From Gordonia paraffinivorans NBRC 108238 (GTDB taxonomy: Bacteria > Actinomycetota > Actinomycetes > Mycobacteriales > Mycobacteriaceae), in the NCBI RefSeq assembly GCF_000344155.1, contig NZ_BAOQ01000017.1, positions 58,258-122,257 on the forward strand: a DNA stretch of 64,000 nucleotides, written 5' to 3'. The notes below the pieces were generated by a model, which saw only the letters and a program-made list of their open reading frames with translations, had not been told where the DNA came from and ran no database searches. Shown here one piece after another: positions 61,071-64,000 of this stretch (position 1 is the stretch's first letter; each line of letters starts with the position of its first letter). The translations under genes were made by a program, and so were the position numbers.

Positions 61071-61121
61071 TCGGCTCCGTTCGGAGCCGGACCGTCGGGC
61101 GCCCGGCGTACCGTCGGACGC

Positions 61122-62639
61122 GTGAGGCTGATCGAAGTGGTGCAGACGTCGGCCGACGTCGCGCGCGATCGGTCCCGCACGCGCAAGACCGAGGTGCTGG
61201 CCGGGCTGCTCGGCGGTGCCGGCGACGCCGAACTCCCGATCGTCGTCGCCTGGCTCTCGGGTGAGATCCCCCAGGGTCGGCTCGGCGTCGGATGGCGCTC
61301 GCTGTCGAAGGCGGCGCCCGTCCCGGCGTCCGAGCCTTCCCTCGAGGTGGCGCAGGTGGATACCGCGTTCTCGGCGCTCGCGTCGGCGAACGGACCGGGT
61401 TCCACGCGGCGACGCGCCGACATCCTCGCGTCGATGTTCGGCGCCGCGACCGAACCGGAGCAGAGGTTCCTCGTCGCACTCCTCACCGGGGAACTGCGGC
61501 AGGGTGCGCTCGCGGGAGTGATGACCGACGCCATCGCGAAGGCGAACGGGCAGGCGCTCACCGCCGTCCGCCGGGCCCACATGCTCACCGGGTCGCTGCC
61601 GGAGACCGCGGCGCTGGCCCGCGCCGGAGCCGATGCGCTCTCCGGGGTGGGACTCGAGGTGGGGCGCGCGGTCGCGCCGATGCTCGCGACCCCGGCCGAC
61701 GATCTCGACGCGGCGCTGGGACTGCTCGGCGCGGACCTCGTCGTCGACTACAAGCTCGACGGCGCCCGCATCCAGGTGCATCGCAACGGCGACGAGATCG
61801 CGGTGTACACCCGCACCCTGCGCGAGGTCACCGCCAACGTGCCCGATCTGGTCGAGGTCGTCGCAAGGCTGCCGTGCGACTCGGTCATCCTCGACGGCGA
61901 GACGCTGATGCTCGCCGACGACGGTCGCCCGCGTTCCTTCCAGGACACGATGAGCCGGTTCGGGTCCGGGCCCACCGCCGCCGACGACGCCGAACGACTG
62001 CTGAAGCCGTTTTTCTTCGACTGCCTGCACCTCGACGGCGACGACCTCATCGACCGTCCGCTGAGCGATCGCCTCGCCGCGATCGATTCCATCGCACCGC
62101 ATCTGCGGATCCCCGCGGTCACCAGACCCACCCCGGAGGAGGCCCGGCGCCACTTCGACGCCGCACTCGCCGACGGTCACGAGGGCGTGATGGTCAAGTC
62201 CCTCGACGGCCGCTATGTCGCGGGTCGTCGCGGAAAGGCCTGGCAGAAGGTCAAACCCACGCACACCTTCGACCTGGTGGTGCTGGCCGCCGAGTGGGGG
62301 TCGGGTCGCCGCACCGGCTGGTTGTCGAATCTGCATCTGGGCGCGCGTGATCCGGACACCGGTGAGGCCATCATGGTCGGCAAGACGTTCAAGGGCCTCA
62401 CCGACGAACTCCTGCAGTGGCAGACAGCGGAGTTCCCGAAGCACGAGACCCGCCGTGACTCCCACACCGTGTACCTACGGCCGGAGATCGTCGTCGAGAT
62501 CGAACTCGATGGCGCCCAGCGTAGTTCGCGCTACCCGGGCGGCGTGGCACTGCGATTCGCCCGTGTCGTGCGGTACCGGCCGGACAAGACGCCCGCCCAG
62601 GCAGACAGCATCGAGGCGATCCGCGCGCTCCTGAAGTGA
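61122..62639 (+). CDS. ligB: ATP-dependent DNA ligase LigB
   Basis: The 505-residue ligase has an N-terminal DNA-binding domain (about 1-200) and a nucleotidyltransferase core with adenylated lysine in VDYKLDGARIQVH (motif I, about 209-221). DGETLM is motif III, FFFDCLH is IIIa, EGVMVKSLDG is motif IV and AWQKVKP is motif V. An OB-fold follows. Size and layout match LigB (Rv3062, 507 residues), a non-essential backup ligase in mycobacteria. The GTG start is preceded by TACCGT at 61110-61115 and no ribosome binding site, so it is probably leaderless. Confidence 0.92.
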   Translation: MRLIEVVQTSADVARDRSRTRKTEVLAGLLGGAGDAELPIVVAWLSGEIPQGRLGVGWRSLSKAAPVPASEPSLEVAQVDTAFSALASANGPGSTRRRADILASMFGAATEPEQRFLVALLTGELRQGALAGVMTDAIAKANGQALTAVRRAHMLTGSLPETAALARAGADALSGVGLEVGRAVAPMLATPADDLDAALGLLGADLVVDYKLDGARIQVHRNGDEIAVYTRTLREVTANVPDLVEVVARLPCDSVILDGETLMLADDGRPRSFQDTMSRFGSGPTAADDAERLLKPFFFDCLHLDGDDLIDRPLSDRLAAIDSIAPHLRIPAVTRPTPEEARRHFDAALADGHEGVMVKSLDGRYVAGRRGKAWQKVKPTHTFDLVVLAAEWGSGRRTGWLSNLHLGARDPDTGEAIMVGKTFKGLTDELLQWQTAEFPKHETRRDSHTVYLRPEIVVEIELDGAQRSSRYPGGVALRFARVVRYRPDKTPAQADSIEAIRALLK

Positions 62640-62827
62640 AGCAGTCGGCGAGACGCGATTCGGGTGGAGGAATGTCGTACCTCCAGCCGATAGTCATCGG
62701 TCTCCGGCGAGTCTAGGCGCGAGAGTGCTCCAGGTTCAGCGCAGTTGAGGAAGAGCGCTTCCTATTTGGTGCGAAGTGCCGGGCATTTCTTTGGTCCATT
62801 GGCTGAAAAAGAGAAACAAGGGTATTT

Positions 62828-63307
62828 GTGAAACGCGTTGCCGTGGTTGCCCTCCTGGGTGTGCTAGCTCTTTTCGCTCCGACGATGGCCACTGCGAAGG
62901 CCGCGTCGGACCCTGTGTACGTCAATTACGAGGGTGACTGGGCCGGCTATGTGACCCTGAACGGGGCAAGCCTGAACAGTCGAGAGATGACAGTCGATGT
63001 CACGATTCAGGCCACCAAGGGGCGGATACCGGTGAACCCGCTGTACTTCATCGCGAAAGCACCCGACGGAACCACGTAGGAGTACTCGTGGACGGGGGAC
63101 AGCACGTTGCACTCCGGCGAGCTGCCTGCCGGGCAGAAGACCCGGGGTACCGTCGTCCTCGATGTGGCCGGTGGCCCGGAGCCGAACCAGGTGATCTACG
63201 AAGGCCCGCTGGGTGAGCAACTCGCCAGTTGGACGATCAGATGGAAGAAGGCCGCGCCGAAAACCACGCCAGAGCGTTCCGCGCCCTTCGGGTCGACAGG
63301 CTCCTAG
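62828..63307 (+). pseudogene. Small secreted protein interrupted by an in-frame TAG
   Basis: ATG 62828 opens a signal peptide (MKRVAVVALLGVLALFAPTM, cleavage near AKAAS) and a beta-rich secreted domain. A TAG at 63077-63079 stops it after APDGTT. The same frame continues sensibly with EYSWTGDSTLHSGELPAGQK to 63307, giving 159 residues if the codon were CAG (Gln) or similar. The extension reads like the second half of one immunoglobulin-like domain. The 83-residue truncated form may be all that is made. Family not recognised. Confidence 0.6.
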
Positions 63308-63409
63308 CCTTCAGCGGCGGACACGCGGCAGATCCCCGATAGATCACCTCGATCCATCGGGGGATCTGCCGTCTGAGACGACAGTGCGTGGACGCTGGCG
63401 CGGGCGCTC

Positions 63410-64000
63410 TCAGCCCAGCGTCAGCTGCGCGACGGGCGGGCTCGTCGGATGTTCGCTGCCGCCCGGCGGTTCGACGGTGAAGGCCAGTGCGTCCACGGCG
63501 TTGATCCCGGAAAGCACGGCGGTGGTCACCGGCTCGACGTCGTCGGCCGACATGGTGCCCGCCGAGCGCGTCCCGGCGGGACCGACGAGCCACATCTGGT
63601 AAACCGTCCCGGGTGCGGGCGGGGGAACCGAGTTCATCACCAGCACAGCGGTGTCCGCGGACGGCGCGAGGTAGACGGTTGCGCTGCCGGTGGCGACCTG
63701 CGCACTCGTCGAGCGCAGGTCCTCGGCGGAGAACACGCGTTCGGCCGGTGACGCCGTCGGCGGGGAGCGGCCGGGTCGTCGGCGGCCGACAGGCCGACCG
63801 CCCACCCGACGGCGCCGATCGCCACCGCGGCGACGGCCGCCGCCGTCAGGAACGTGAGACGTCGCGAGGGTCGCGATCGCCTGCTCGCGAGGTCTGCCGG
63901 GCGTACATCGTCGAGCGACCCGATCGCAGGAGATCCGCCGGTGGGACGTCCCATCGAGGCCGCTTCGACGGCACCGATCGGCGGAAGCGGCGGGGCGTCC
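63410..64000 (-). pseudogene. rskA: RskA-like anti-sigma factor, frameshifted and cut by the window edge
   Basis: The gene enters from beyond the right edge. The visible part has DDVRPADLASRRSRPSRRL, one membrane helix (LTAAAVAAVAIGAVGWAVGL) and then, in the next frame, an extracytoplasmic anti-sigma-K domain: ASPAERVFSAEDLRS, APGTVYQMWLVGPAGTRSAG and a C-terminal VAQLTLG. One missing base near 63765-63775 (G/C-rich) separates the helix from the domain. RskA holds SigK at the membrane until regulated proteolysis. The sigma-binding N-terminus lies outside the window, so the family assignment rests on the C-terminal domain. Confidence 0.65.

Noticed and set aside
59997..62465. An 822-codon open frame on the minus strand across the transporter and ligB
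   Set aside because: It is antisense to two well-recognised genes and has no motif or ribosome binding site.
49312..63079. Amber codon reassignment (TAG read as an amino acid)
   Set aside because: Other genes in the window end normally at TAG and no suppressor tRNA or pyl genes were seen.

Overview
The window is GC-rich actinobacterial DNA, very probably from a mycolic-acid-containing member of the Mycobacteriales close to Gordonia. The main evidence is the origin-proximal cell-wall block between about 9.2 and 22.6 kb (cwsA-like gene, ppiA, rhomboid protease, PH-domain gene, crgA, trpG/pabA, pknB, pknA, pbpA, rodA, pstP, fhaB, fhaA). It has the gene order known from Mycobacterium tuberculosis Rv0008c-Rv0020c and is followed, as there, by a tRNA-Leu. 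A single-chain long-chain acyl-CoA carboxylase, mycothiol-dependent formaldehyde detoxification, an RskA-type anti-sigma factor and an MPT83-like fasciclin lipoprotein fit the same group.

Layout. 0-9 kb: a DJ-1/PfpI-like protein (cut by the window edge), an SDR with a small coupled acidic protein, the 1827-residue acyl-CoA carboxylase and a broken proline-rich DUF4190 membrane protein. 9-23 kb: the growth and division block. fhaB-pstP-rodA-pbpA-pknA are joined by four consecutive 4-bp ATGA overlaps, with pknB 71 bp downstream, which implies one transcript for the Ser/Thr kinases, their phosphatase, an FHA reader and the elongasome synthase pair. Three perfect DnaA boxes flank crgA. 23-32 kb: a lipoprotein, then a tightly coupled operon of two dynamin-like GTPases (IniA/IniC-like) and a membrane-anchored Hsp70, a convergent DxDxDG-repeat protein and an ECF sigma factor coupled to an acidic protein. 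32-36 kb: an FBP zinc-finger protein, a DUF72 protein and a nitric-oxide module (NsrR, flavohaemoglobin, small membrane protein) behind a palindromic operator.

35.7-49.5 kb is an accessory stretch with many broken genes: an FAD-binding protein, a polysaccharide-deacetylase remnant, a bicupin, an unknown gene between two TY-Chap-like paralogs, and a DUF6777-like protein. Intact genes there include a secreted cysteine-peptidase-like protein, an alpha/beta-hydrolase lipoprotein, an SDR and a phosphotriesterase-like lactonase. 49.7-64 kb: a Baeyer-Villiger-type monooxygenase, a fasciclin lipoprotein with a SigK-like promoter, a DinB-like protein, an FMN-binding protein, an acyl-CoA synthetase divergent from a GAF-LuxR regulator, mscR with its metallo-beta-lactamase partner, an MHS transporter, LigB, a small secreted protein interrupted by an amber codon, and a frameshifted RskA-like anti-sigma factor running off the right edge.

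No insertion sequence, phage, CRISPR array or rRNA was seen. All function calls rest on reading motifs and gene order. No database search was run.
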